NCBI RefSeq assembly: GCF_019049855.1
Contig: NZ_JAHLSY010000006.1
Location: 1-64,000, forward strand
Length of the DNA: 64,000 bases
Direction: 5' to 3'
Origin: Hydrogenophilus thiooxidans
GTDB lineage: Bacteria; Pseudomonadota; Gammaproteobacteria; Burkholderiales; Rhodocyclaceae
The position numbers and the translations under genes are program-made. Shown in pieces: positions 8,680-17,226 of this stretch. The stretch's first letter is position 1, and the number at the start of each line of letters is the position of its first letter. Under the pieces are notes generated by a model. The model made no database searches. It was not told the origin of the DNA and was given only the letters and a program-made list of their open reading frames with translations.

Positions 8680-11486
8680 CGTCCATTCTCCTTGGTTTCG
8701 CGGTCATTGCGGCGCGCCGCAGCCAAAGGGGTGAGGAGTAACAGCGTTGCCCCGACCACCGTGACATAGACGCCAAGGTCGAAGAGTGCTGCCGAGGCAA
8801 GAGGGAGTTCGCCTAAGAGCGGCAGCTGTGGGTGACCGTGTGCGCTGGTGAGGAAGGGGCGTCCAAACGCCCACGCAGCGGCGCCCGTGGCGGCTGCGAT
8901 CGCGATTCCGGCGCCCACCGTACGCGCGAACCGCCACCCGTCTTGGGCGCGCACCCATTGGTTTGCTGCGGCAAACCCGTGCGCGAGAGAGACGAGCAGA
9001 AGCGCCGCAGCGGTGACCAACCCGGCGATGAACCCACCACCCGGTTGGTTATGGCCGCGCAAGAAGAGATAGACGCTCAAAAGAAGCGCCGCAGGCAGCA
9101 TCACGGTCGTTGCGACGCGCAGAAGGTGGGGATGGGGCTCGAGCCACTGCGATGTCTGTCGGGTGCAGTGCTGCGCTCGCGACGTGCCAAAGAAGAGCGC
9201 CCACGCCCCCAACGCGGCGACCCCAAGCACGGTGATCTCGCCAAAGGTATCGTAGCCGCGGAAATCGACGAGAATCACATTGACGACGTTGCGGCCGCCG
9301 CCTCCAGGAAGCGCCTCGGCCAAGAAATACCAACTGATCGATTCGCGCGGCGTCACAAGGAGCCACCAAGCCAACACGCCGACGGTGACACCAGCAGCGA
9401 CAGCGATCGCGGCGTGCACAAGCCGTCGCTGAAACGGGATCGCCGGGGTGCGTTTGGGTAGGAACGAAAGCGCCAGAAACAGCATCACGGTGCTCACCAC
9501 TTCGACGGCGATCTGCGTCATCGCCAGATCGGGTGCGGACAAGAGTGCAAACGCCACGGCGCTCACCAGCCCAATCACACCGGTCAGAAGCACTGCGACG
9601 GTGCGGTGCGCATGCCAGAAAAGGAGCGCACCCGCCGAAAACGCGACGAGCAACCAGAGCGGGAACGCGACGAGCAGCGTCGAGAACGTGGGTTGCGGTG
9701 CTGCTGGCGTGCTGGCCGTCTGCGGCCACGGTACGGTGAAATGAACGAGCGCAAGCGCGCTCACCCAGACGAGCGCAACGATCATGGTGAGCGAACCGGT
9801 CTCGGTACGGCGGGTGATCCAGGCCGCGGTGCGCACCATCCGAGCAACGAGCGCGGCAAAGAGCCAGCGGCCGGCGCGACGCCCGAAGAGACGGTCGATG
9901 TCGAGGCGATGGAGGAAGCGGTTGGTCATCAGAAGAGCGTACGCGATGCCGCCACCAGCCAGTGCCACTGCGCTCATCGCAACGTGAAGCCCGGGATGGT
10001 GCCACAACGCAAGGTGGAGTTCTGGCACGGGGGCCCCGGCTGCTGCTGCGGCAACCCGCGTGATCAGCGGTTCCGCAAGCCACGGCATCACCCCAAAGAG
10101 CAGGCAGAGGAACGCAAGAAGCGCCACAGGCGCCCGCATCCCCCACGCCGGTTCGTGCGGGTGGGGGTTGGGGAGCGGCCCCGGTTCGCCGTTGAAAAAG
10201 GTGTCGTGAATGAAACGGAACGAATAGGCGACGCTTGCCGCTGCGGCAACGGTTGCAAGGATCGGGACGAGCGGGTGGGGCGCGGTGAGCGTTGCGGTGA
10301 AGAAGAGCTCTTTGGACAGGAAACCGTTGAAAAAGGGGATCCCGGCCATCGCCGCTGCGGCGATGATCGCAAAGAGGCCGGACCACGGCAGATAGCGCAT
10401 CATGCCATTGACGTGGCGCAGATCGCGCGACCCCGTTTCGTGGTCGACGATCCCTGCGCTCATGAAGAGGGCCGCTTTGAACAACGCGTGGTTGAAGATG
10501 TGCAAGACCGCAACGACCACCCCTTCGACGGTACCCAGACCGATCATCGTCATGATCAACCCCAAGTGGCTGATCGTCGAATAGGCAAGGAGCCCTTTGA
10601 GGTCATGCTTGAAGATCGCGACCACGGCGCCGAGCGTCAAGGTCGCCAACCCCACAGGTAACGCGACCGTTTCGAAGAGAGCAGAACCGGCAAAGAGCGG
10701 GTGCAGACGCAGCAACAGGAAGAGGCCTGCTTTGACCATCGTCGCCGAATGGAGGTACGCCGAGACGGGGGTCGGAGCCGCCATTGCGTCGGGCAGCCAG
10801 AAGTGGAACGGAAACTGCGCGCTTTTGGTTAGGGCTCCGAACAGAACCATCACAAGCGCCCATGGAAAGAGCGGATGGTTTTGTATTGCCTTGCCGTGCG
10901 CCACGAGCGCGCTGATCTGGTGGGTGCCGCCGATTTCGCCTAGGAGCAGCGCACCGGCGGCAAGGACCACGCCGCCCACGCCGGTGACGATCAGCGCTTG
11001 TCGGGCGCCGCGCCGCGCTGGCGACTGTTCGCTCCAGTAACCGACCAACAGAAACGACGCAAGACTCGTAAGCTCCCAGAAGACGACGAGGAGCAGCAGG
11101 TTGTCCGCGAGCACGATCCCGAGCATCGCGGCCATGAAGAGCATCAACGTCGCGTAGAACTTCCCGGGCGGATCTGTGGGGCCGAGGTAGTAGCTGGCGT
11201 AGGTGATCACCAAAAGCCCGATTGCCAGGATCAACGTGGCAAAGAAGAGGCTCAACGCGTCGGCCCGCAGTTGCCAATTGAGCCCCAGTGAGGGGACCCA
11301 CTGCGCCGCTTCGGCCACGGCACCGCCCGCCCAGATGGGTGCCGCTTGGGTGAGCAGCGCGCCCAACGCCAGCGCGGCCACAGCCGCGGCAAGAGCGGCT
11401 GTTGCCCGTCTCCCTAGCCGAGCGCCCGCCCACGCGCACGCCGCAGTCCCTAAGAGCAGAGGCAGCACAATGACCAGCGTCAACAT
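8676..11486 (-). CDS. mrpA: Mrp-type Na+/H+ antiporter fused subunit A/B
   Basis: 936 residues. Residues 1 to about 770 are MrpA, a NuoL-like subunit: Glu138 in VVFWELTSLASFLLVGYW and Lys221 in GALTKSAQFPFHFWLPDAMAAPTPVSAYLHSATMVKAG are the conserved ion-path residues, given here in split form. A DUF4040-like segment (EVVSTVMLFLALSFLPKR) follows. The final 150 residues are MrpB (LFLRGHNQPGGGFIAGLVTAAALLL). The A-B fusion defines the six-gene (group 2) operon seen in many Gram-negatives. The gene starts 3 bp after the TPR gene stop and overlaps mrpC by 4 bp. It exchanges cytoplasmic Na+ for protons, supporting pH and Na+ homeostasis. Confidence 0.95.
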   Translation of the reverse strand: MLTLVIVLPLLLGTAACAWAGARLGRRATAALAAAVAALALGALLTQAAPIWAGGAVAEAAQWVPSLGLNWQLRADALSLFFATLILAIGLLVITYASYYLGPTDPPGKFYATLMLFMAAMLGIVLADNLLLLVVFWELTSLASFLLVGYWSEQSPARRGARQALIVTGVGGVVLAAGALLLGEIGGTHQISALVAHGKAIQNHPLFPWALVMVLFGALTKSAQFPFHFWLPDAMAAPTPVSAYLHSATMVKAGLFLLLRLHPLFAGSALFETVALPVGLATLTLGAVVAIFKHDLKGLLAYSTISHLGLIMTMIGLGTVEGVVVAVLHIFNHALFKAALFMSAGIVDHETGSRDLRHVNGMMRYLPWSGLFAIIAAAAMAGIPFFNGFLSKELFFTATLTAPHPLVPILATVAAAASVAYSFRFIHDTFFNGEPGPLPNPHPHEPAWGMRAPVALLAFLCLLFGVMPWLAEPLITRVAAAAAGAPVPELHLALWHHPGLHVAMSAVALAGGGIAYALLMTNRFLHRLDIDRLFGRRAGRWLFAALVARMVRTAAWITRRTETGSLTMIVALVWVSALALVHFTVPWPQTASTPAAPQPTFSTLLVAFPLWLLVAFSAGALLFWHAHRTVAVLLTGVIGLVSAVAFALLSAPDLAMTQIAVEVVSTVMLFLALSFLPKRTPAIPFQRRLVHAAIAVAAGVTVGVLAWWLLVTPRESISWYFLAEALPGGGGRNVVNVILVDFRGYDTFGEITVLGVAALGAWALFFGTSRAQHCTRQTSQWLEPHPHLLRVATTVMLPAALLLSVYLFLRGHNQPGGGFIAGLVTAAALLLVSLAHGFAAANQWVRAQDGWRFARTVGAGIAIAAATGAAAWAFGRPFLTSAHGHPQLPLLGELPLASAALFDLGVYVTVVGATLLLLTPLAAARRNDRETKENGR

Positions 11487-11489
11487 CGG

Positions 11490-13172
11490 TTATCGCACCG
11501 GAAATTGCCGCGCCAGGCGTTTGCGCCACGCAGCGGCGCGCGCTTCGTCGCCAAGCGCCTGGTACACGGCGACGAGGTGGTCACCGATTTCCGGGTCGGG
11601 CGCGCGCCGCCAGGCGGCTTCGATCAGCCGCCGCGCGGCTTCATAATCCCCTAGCTGGTAACGCAACCACCCTTCGCTGTCCATGATGAAGCCGTCGTTC
11701 GGCTTGAGGGCGCGCGCTGCGCGCAGCAACCGTTCGGCCTCGTCGAGCGACCGATTCGTGTCGGCAAGGAGGTAGCCGAGCGCGTTGATCGCATGAACGT
11801 CCAACGGCCGCATCGCCAAAAGCTTACGCAGATACCCTTCGGCGCTGTCGCGCGCGCCCAGGCGTTCGAGTAGGATCGCATAATCGTAGAGGAGCTGCGG
11901 CGCATCGCCAAACGTTGCAAGCGCGTCGATGAGGACCGCACGCGCCGCTTCCCACTCCTTTGCTTCTTGCCACAGCCGCGCTTCGCGTAGCGCCGCCTCG
12001 ACGCCCGAAAGGGGGGCATGGGCTTCCAAGCGCGACAGCGCCTCATCGACGCGCCCCAACCGGGCCAGCGCTTGCGCAGTGAGCGCAACCGCCGATTCGG
12101 CGAGTTCCCTCGGTAGCGCCCGTGGGTCGAGAAGAGCAAGGGCGCGCCGCGGTTGCCCGCGGGCAAGCCACAGTTGTGCCGCTTTGAGGCGCGCTTCGGG
12201 GTGCTCTTTGGCCAGGCGCAGCAGCCACCGCGCACTCTGTTCGGGTTCGATCCCTTGCGCGCCAAACGTCACGAGCGCGTCGATCAGCCGCGGATCAGTG
12301 GCGCCGCGCTCGACCCACGGCGCAAGTAGCGCAACCGCCCGCTGCGGGTGGTCGGTTTCGGCAAGCAACGCGGCAAGCGCCAACGTCACCGTAAGCGCTT
12401 CCGGTTGGCGCTCCTGCGCGCGCGCAAGGATCGGAATCGCCGATTCCGGGGCAAAACGGTCGAGCGCCACCTGCGCCAGTTGCGCGAGCGCCGGCGGCCA
12501 GTCGGGGCGCAGCGCAAGCGCGCGGTGCGCGGCAGCCCACGCGCGGTCGAGATCGCCCGCTTGCCGCGCGGCTTCGCTGACGATTAGGTGCGCCGCTGGC
12601 TCTTCGCGGTAGGGCGCGGCCGCTTGTTCGATCAAGCGCAGGATCTGCGCGGGGTTACCCAACTCGGCCAACGCAGCGGGGAGCCCCAGCAGATTGCGCT
12701 CGCGCTGTTCGGCGTCCTTTTGCAGGATTTCGGCGACCCGTTCGCTGATCTGCGCTTCGAAACGGGCGTTGAGCCGTTCACGGTGCGCGGTGAGTTGCCG
12801 AAGCCGCGCGTCGTCCGGCGCCAGCCATTGCCACAGCGTGAGAATGCGGTCGAACTGCGCCGCGTCGCCTGCAAGGAGCGCCGTTTGCGCCCAGCGGTCG
12901 AGCACGGCGGGGATCGGCTGCGCTTCGGCCGCGCGCCCGTACGCCTCGAGCGCTTGCCCCCACTGCCCGTTTCGGAGCGCCAATTCCCCGACGAGCCACG
13001 CAAAGATGAAATCGCCGTCAAGCGGGGCGTGCAACGGATCGACACGAATTTGCTCGGTGGCGTCGGACGAACCAGGGGGAGCTGCCGCGGTGTCGCTTTG
13101 CGCCGCGGCAAAGGGGGCGACCGCCAAGGGCAGAGCAGTCGATAACACGGTCAAAAGCGCGCGAAGCGTCAT
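11490..13172 (-). CDS. Exported tetratricopeptide-repeat protein
   Basis: 560 residues starting at MTLRALLTVLSTALPLAV, a signal peptide cut near FAAAQ. The rest is helical TPR repeats from about residue 60 to the end: GDFIFAWLVGELALRNGQW near the start and DVHAINALGYLLADTNRSLDEAE, ALKPNDGFIMDSEGWLRYQLGDYEAARRL near the end. Proteins of this kind stand upstream of lolB in betaproteobacteria and are thought to have an envelope role, but no specific function is established. An in-frame upstream start at 13235 has no signal-peptide shape. Here mrpA follows by 3 bp instead of lolB. Confidence 0.88.
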   Translation of the reverse strand: MTLRALLTVLSTALPLAVAPFAAAQSDTAAAPPGSSDATEQIRVDPLHAPLDGDFIFAWLVGELALRNGQWGQALEAYGRAAEAQPIPAVLDRWAQTALLAGDAAQFDRILTLWQWLAPDDARLRQLTAHRERLNARFEAQISERVAEILQKDAEQRERNLLGLPAALAELGNPAQILRLIEQAAAPYREEPAAHLIVSEAARQAGDLDRAWAAAHRALALRPDWPPALAQLAQVALDRFAPESAIPILARAQERQPEALTVTLALAALLAETDHPQRAVALLAPWVERGATDPRLIDALVTFGAQGIEPEQSARWLLRLAKEHPEARLKAAQLWLARGQPRRALALLDPRALPRELAESAVALTAQALARLGRVDEALSRLEAHAPLSGVEAALREARLWQEAKEWEAARAVLIDALATFGDAPQLLYDYAILLERLGARDSAEGYLRKLLAMRPLDVHAINALGYLLADTNRSLDEAERLLRAARALKPNDGFIMDSEGWLRYQLGDYEAARRLIEAAWRRAPDPEIGDHLVAVYQALGDEARAAAWRKRLARQFPVR

Positions 13173-13286
13173 CGGGTTTCTCGATCGAATCGGGTTGCCC
13201 GATAGGATAGCAAAAGATCGCCACGGTTCCCGCACCCCGGGCCCGGTTTGTCCGTACCTCGTGAAAGCGTGGGCGCTTGCTGCTGG

Positions 13287-14372
13287 CTACTGGGCGCGCA
13301 GCGCGGTGGCGATCGTGGTCAAGTTGTGGCGCATCAGGTCGAGATAGGTGGCGGGCCCCGGCGGAGGGGCAAAGGTCTCAGGGTAGAGGGGGCCGGCAAC
13401 GGTAAGTCCGAGGCGCTCGGCAAAGCTTTGCGCCACCCGGCTGGTGCGGTGGGCTTCGGTGAAGAGGACGCGGATCCCTTCGCGCGCCGCGCGCGCCTTG
13501 AGCGTCAGCAGGCGTTGCGGGGTGATCTCGCCGTGCGGCACTATGGTGTCGATTCCGATCAGTTCGATACCGAACGCGGCGTTGAGGTAGCGGTAGGCGT
13601 CGTGCATCACGAACGCCTTGCGGTGCGTGGCGGGCAGGTCGGTGAGACGGGCACGCCCCTCCGCAGCCAGCGCGCGCAGCGCCTCCAGGTAAGGGTGCGC
13701 GTGCGCAGTGATCGACGGCTGCGCGCTGGGGATAAGGACGATCAGGTTGGGGAGTGCCTGCGCAAGGGCCTCGGCGACCCGTTCGGGATCGAGCCAAAAG
13801 TGGGGATCGTACGGGGCTGAGTGAGCGTCGTGCCGGTGGTGTTCCAGCGCGGCGTCGTGATCGGGATCCGGTGTGTGGTCCGGCTCTTCGGCATGATCGT
13901 GATCGGGCGCGACGGCGGTGGGGCGGGGCAAGCGTTGTTCTGGCGCAAGGAGGTCGCCCAGCGCCAGGCGCGGCGTGTCGGGAACGAGCCGGGCGCAGTC
14001 GCGAACGAACGCGGCGTCGGTGCCCAGCCCCATCGCGACGATGGCCACCGCTTGCCGCAGAAGGGGAAGATGCGCGGGGTGCAGATTGATGCTGTGCAGA
14101 TCCTGCTGGGGTTGCGCGATCGCATGCACCACGGCGTGCGTGCCGATCAGATTGCGCACCCAGTCGGCAACGAGCGGGTGGCTCGCGACGATGAGGGGTT
14201 TTGGCGTGCGCTGGGCTTGTGCGCGCGATGGGTTCGCAAGCGGCAGGGTTGCCAGCGCGCCCAACCACTGCGCACAATAGGCGAGAAAATGGCGGCGCGT
14301 GGGGGCGCCGCGGTCGTGTTCGTTTCTATGCATTTTCAGCATTCCCGTTGAGTCGTGTGATTCGGACGTCAT
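13287..14372 (-). CDS. znuA: Zinc ABC transporter substrate-binding protein
   Basis: 361 residues of the cluster A-1 metal-binding family. PLIVASHPLVADWVRNLIG opens the mature protein. A His/Asp-rich loop at about 185-215 (DHDHAEEPDHTPDPDHD) is the ZnuA zinc-loading region, followed by DPHFWLDP. HGEITPQRL and FTEAHRTSRVAQSFAERLG hold later ligand positions. The signal is twin-arginine like (TRRHFLAYCAQWLGALATLP) rather than plain Sec. Start 14372 overlaps the znuB stop by ATGA; internal ATGs at 14342 and 14333 would still keep the signal. Last gene of zur-znuCBA. Confidence 0.92.
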   Translation of the reverse strand: MTSESHDSTGMLKMHRNEHDRGAPTRRHFLAYCAQWLGALATLPLANPSRAQAQRTPKPLIVASHPLVADWVRNLIGTHAVVHAIAQPQQDLHSINLHPAHLPLLRQAVAIVAMGLGTDAAFVRDCARLVPDTPRLALGDLLAPEQRLPRPTAVAPDHDHAEEPDHTPDPDHDAALEHHRHDAHSAPYDPHFWLDPERVAEALAQALPNLIVLIPSAQPSITAHAHPYLEALRALAAEGRARLTDLPATHRKAFVMHDAYRYLNAAFGIELIGIDTIVPHGEITPQRLLTLKARAAREGIRVLFTEAHRTSRVAQSFAERLGLTVAGPLYPETFAPPPGPATYLDLMRHNLTTIATALRAQ

Positions 14373-15250
14373 GCCACGCGGTGTTTGGGCGACGGGTGGC
14401 GGCGTCGCCACAGGCCGTACGGGGCAAAGAGGAGCGAAACGAGGTAACCCAGTGAAAGGGTCGCCGCAACGGCGGGTCCCGGCGGCCAATCGCCGACGAG
14501 CGCGGCGCACAGTCCCACGGTGCTGCCTGCGGTGCCAATCGAGGCGGCAGTGACGAAAGTCGGTAGTAAACGATTGGTCCACAAACGGGCGGTGAGCGCC
14601 GGCAGCATCAACAACGTAAGTCCCAAGAGCGCGCCGAGCGCTTGGAAGACCGCGACCATCATCGCGACGATCACCGCAAGCGTAAGATAGTAAGTGCGGG
14701 CCGACGCACGTGGGTCGAGGCGGCGAAAGGTCTCGGCGTCGAACCATTCGAACGCGATCATGCGCCGACCAACGAGCAGCGTGAGCAGAGTTAGCGCGGC
14801 GATTGCGACGATGAAGCCGAGCGTTGCGCGGTCGAGCGCCAGTACCGAACCAAAGAGAAGGTGCATCACGTCGGTGGGGTTGCCTTGTGCCGTGATCAAA
14901 AGGATTCCAAGCGCGAGCGCCGAGAGTTGAAACCCGGCAAGTGTCGCGTCTTCGAAGAGCGCCGTGTTGCGGCTCGCCCACCCGGCCGCCCACGCCACGG
15001 CAACGCCGGCGACGAGGCCGCCAGCGGTGATCGCGGGCAGCGAAAACCCAGCAAGCAGGTAACCGGTAGCGACACCGGGCAAGATCGCGTGGCTCATCGC
15101 GTCGCCCATCAGACTCATGCGGCGGGTGACCAGCAGCACCCCGCACGGCGCCGCCGCGAGCGCGGCAACGGCCAGCGCCAGCCACGCCTGGCGCAACCAC
15201 GGGTCGGTCAGCAACAGAGGGAGCGCTTCCCACGGTGCGGCGAAGGCCAT
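14369..15250 (-). CDS. znuB: Zinc ABC transporter permease
   Basis: 293 residues, about eight helices, ABC-3 permease family. SLMGDAMSHAILPGVATGYLLAG holds the conserved DAxSHxxLPG motif that contacts the ATPase. GALLGLTLLMLPALTARL follows. Start MAFAAPWEALPLLL overlaps the znuC stop by 1 bp (TGATG). A long in-frame upstream extension overlaps znuC and is rejected. Confidence 0.95.
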   Translation of the reverse strand: MAFAAPWEALPLLLTDPWLRQAWLALAVAALAAAPCGVLLVTRRMSLMGDAMSHAILPGVATGYLLAGFSLPAITAGGLVAGVAVAWAAGWASRNTALFEDATLAGFQLSALALGILLITAQGNPTDVMHLLFGSVLALDRATLGFIVAIAALTLLTLLVGRRMIAFEWFDAETFRRLDPRASARTYYLTLAVIVAMMVAVFQALGALLGLTLLMLPALTARLWTNRLLPTFVTAASIGTAGSTVGLCAALVGDWPPGPAVAATLSLGYLVSLLFAPYGLWRRRHPSPKHRVA

Positions 15251-16020
15251 CACGCTTCCTCCGCGGCAAGCGAATCGGCGCACCACGGCGCATCGTCGCG
15301 CGGTGCGATCGGCTGCGCGGCGCGGCGATGCCATGCGTCCCAGTCGATCGTCTGGGTGGGTGCAAACGCCACCAGCTCGCGCGCAAGCAGCATCGTCCAC
15401 GGAAAGTCGCTGCGCGCGATCGTTTCGTCGTGTAGAACCGCCAAGACCGTTACGCCGCGTTCCCGCCACTGGGCCAGGATTTGGCGCACCCAGGCGGTCG
15501 TCTGCGCGTCCATCGCGGTGAAGGGCTCGTCCAGGAGAATCAGTTTCGCGTCGCGCACGAGCAGCTGCGCAAAACGGACCCGTTGCTGCTGTCCGCCCGA
15601 GAGCGCCGCAACCGGGCGTTTCGCGAGTTCGGTCAGTCCCATTTCGGCAAGCGCGGCGTGGACGCGGTTGCGTTCGGCGCGCCCGAGCGGCCGCCAACAA
15701 CCGACCTCGGGCCAGAGCGCAAGCGCCACTGCATCGAAGACCGAAAGCGGAAAATCGACGCGCCACGTGGGGTGCTGCGGCAAGTAGGCGACGCGACCGC
15801 GCCACGTTTCCGGGAGGCGCACCGCGCCCGTGATCGGGGGCAACACCCCAGCGATCACCTTGAGGAGCGTCGATTTACCTGCGCCGTTCGGGCCAAGCAC
15901 CGCGACGTGGCTGCCCGCTGGTATCGTTGCGGTAAGGTGGTGGATCGCGGGGTGGCGGTCGTAGCCGGCGGTGAGATTGTCGAGGTGCAAGGCTTCGCGC
16001 GCGGTATCGGGCGGGTTCAT
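15250..16020 (-). CDS. znuC: Zinc ABC transporter ATPase
   Basis: 256 residues. Walker A GPNGAGKST (about 43-51), Q-loop YLPQHP, signature LSGGQQQRVRFAQLL, Walker B LILLDEPFTAMD, H-loop VLHDE. It powers ZnuB. It lies 13 bp after zur and overlaps znuB by 1 bp. Confidence 0.95.
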   Translation of the reverse strand: MNPPDTAREALHLDNLTAGYDRHPAIHHLTATIPAGSHVAVLGPNGAGKSTLLKVIAGVLPPITGAVRLPETWRGRVAYLPQHPTWRVDFPLSVFDAVALALWPEVGCWRPLGRAERNRVHAALAEMGLTELAKRPVAALSGGQQQRVRFAQLLVRDAKLILLDEPFTAMDAQTTAWVRQILAQWRERGVTVLAVLHDETIARSDFPWTMLLARELVAFAPTQTIDWDAWHRRAAQPIAPRDDAPWCADSLAAEEA

Positions 16021-16033
16021 CGCGGAAAACCGA

Positions 16034-16456
16034 TCAGTGACAGTGCGCGCATTGGCCGCGGACTACGAGTTCGGCTTCGTGGGCAACGAAACCGTCCGGA
16101 AGCGGCGGCCACTGCGTCGGGTGGGGCGGAAGACACCAAGTGCGTCCACACGTGGTGCAGAGAAAGTGGGCATGCGCCGGGTTGTTGCTCGCGACTTCGA
16201 AGCGGGCGGCGCGGTCGCTTGCGGCGATGCGCCGCACCAACCCTTTCGCGACGAGCCAGTCGAGCGCGCGATAGACGGTGACACGATCGGGCGCTTTGGG
16301 GGTTGCAGCAGCCGCTGCTGCAAAGAGTTCGTCAGGGGTGAGCGGTTGCTGGGCTTCGCGTAAGATAGCGAGTGCCCACCACCGGGCGGCGGTGACCCGG
16401 CCATAGCGGGCGAGTGTCTGCGTGATGGGGTCTGGTGGCATGCGGTGCGGAGTCAT
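16034..16456 (-). CDS. zur: Fur-family zinc-responsive repressor (Zur)
   Basis: 140 residues from the ATG at 16456 (MTPHRMPPDP). A winged-helix DNA-binding half (RWWALAILREAQQPLTPDELF, DRVTVYRALDWLVAKGLVRRI) is followed by a metal-binding half with CTTC (CxxC), HAHF and a C-terminal CAHCH. The first gene of zur-znuCBA, so zinc is the likely signal. The start is uncertain: ATG 16441 (MPPDPITQTL) is also possible, and neither has a strong ribosome-binding site. A palindrome 3 bp upstream of 16456 suggests self-regulation. Confidence 0.88.
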   Translation of the reverse strand: MTPHRMPPDPITQTLARYGRVTAARWWALAILREAQQPLTPDELFAAAAAATPKAPDRVTVYRALDWLVAKGLVRRIAASDRAARFEVASNNPAHAHFLCTTCGRTWCLPPHPTQWPPLPDGFVAHEAELVVRGQCAHCH

Positions 16457-16459
16457 TTT

Positions 16460-16474
16460 TGCAATTCTATTGCA
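16460..16474. promoter_or_regulatory. Operator-like palindrome between zur and the FAH-family gene
   Basis: TGCAAT-TCT-ATTGCA is a perfect 15-bp inverted repeat in an AT-rich island within otherwise GC-rich DNA. It is placed directly before zur and about 36 bp before the divergent hydrolase gene. Position and symmetry fit a Fur/Zur-family operator, but the exact motif for this lineage was not verified. Confidence 0.5.
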
Positions 16475-16509
16475 TTTGCATGATGTGTCAAGAGTCAAGG
16501 AGTCGATCG

Positions 16510-17226
16510 ATGACAAACGCTTGGGTCTTCGAACCGATGGTCGCGTCCGTTCCCGTGGCCGATGGGCGACTGTTCCCGGTTCGCCGAATCTTCTGTGTCG
16601 CCCGCAATTACGCGGAACATGCGCGCGAAATGGGCGCCGATCCGAACCGCGAAGCGCCGTTTTTCTTCCTCAAGCCCAACGATGCGGTCTTTCCGGTGAC
16701 GGATGCCGCTGCGCGTTGGCCCTATCCATCGATGACCGAGGAGGTCCATCACGAGGTGGAGCTGGTGGTGGCGTTGGGGCGTGGCGGACGCAACCTCAGT
16801 GCAGTGCAGGCGGAGCAGGCGATCTGGGGTTATACCGTCGGGCTCGATATGACCCGGCGAGATCTGCAAAGCGCGGCAAAAGCACAAGGGCGGCCGTGGG
16901 ATGTGGCGAAGGGGTTCGACGCCTCGCTGCCCCTTGCGCCGCTCGTTCCGCACCCGGGCGTTGTCTTGAGCCGCGGCGCCGTTCGGCTTTGGGTCAATGA
17001 GATGCTGCGTCAAGCGGGGGATATCGCGCAGATGATCTGGACGATTCCCGAGTTGATCGCCACCCTTTCCCGTTACTGGCGGTTGGCTGCCGGGGACCTC
17101 ATCCTCACCGGCTCACCGGCTGGGGTCGGAGCGGTGGTGGTGGGCGACCGCGTGACCGCTGAGGTCGAAGGGGTGGCACGCTTCACGATGACGGTGGTTG
17201 CCGAGAGTGACGCGCCCGCGCCATGA
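16510..17226 (+). CDS. Fumarylacetoacetate hydrolase-family protein
   Basis: 238 residues. The FAH fold cleaves or decarboxylates beta-diketo or oxalo acids (fumarylpyruvate, acylpyruvates, oxaloacetate). IFCVARNYAEHAREMG, then FFFLKPNDAVF, the metal-binding HHEVELVVALG and GYTVGLDMTRRDLQ, and ILTGSPAGVGAVVVGD at the end are all in the expected order. Start at ATG 16510, with CAAGGAG 9 bp before. The substrate cannot be told from sequence. Convergent with lgt, overlapping it by 44 bp. Confidence 0.9.
   Translation: MTNAWVFEPMVASVPVADGRLFPVRRIFCVARNYAEHAREMGADPNREAPFFFLKPNDAVFPVTDAAARWPYPSMTEEVHHEVELVVALGRGGRNLSAVQAEQAIWGYTVGLDMTRRDLQSAAKAQGRPWDVAKGFDASLPLAPLVPHPGVVLSRGAVRLWVNEMLRQAGDIAQMIWTIPELIATLSRYWRLAAGDLILTGSPAGVGAVVVGDRVTAEVEGVARFTMTVVAESDAPAP

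Noticed and set aside
9049-10661. Long frames on both strands inside mrpA
   Set aside because: Arg/Pro-rich compositional shadows of a GC-rich gene; no motif and no start signal.
13866-13925. Repeated GATCGGG/GGTGTGGTC-like bases that might be a short tandem repeat
   Set aside because: They encode the His/Asp-rich zinc loop of ZnuA; the repetition is codon-level.
16457-16516. Upstream TTG start that would extend Zur by 20 residues
   Set aside because: It would code across the operator-like palindrome and overlaps the divergent gene; the added residues are not Fur-like.
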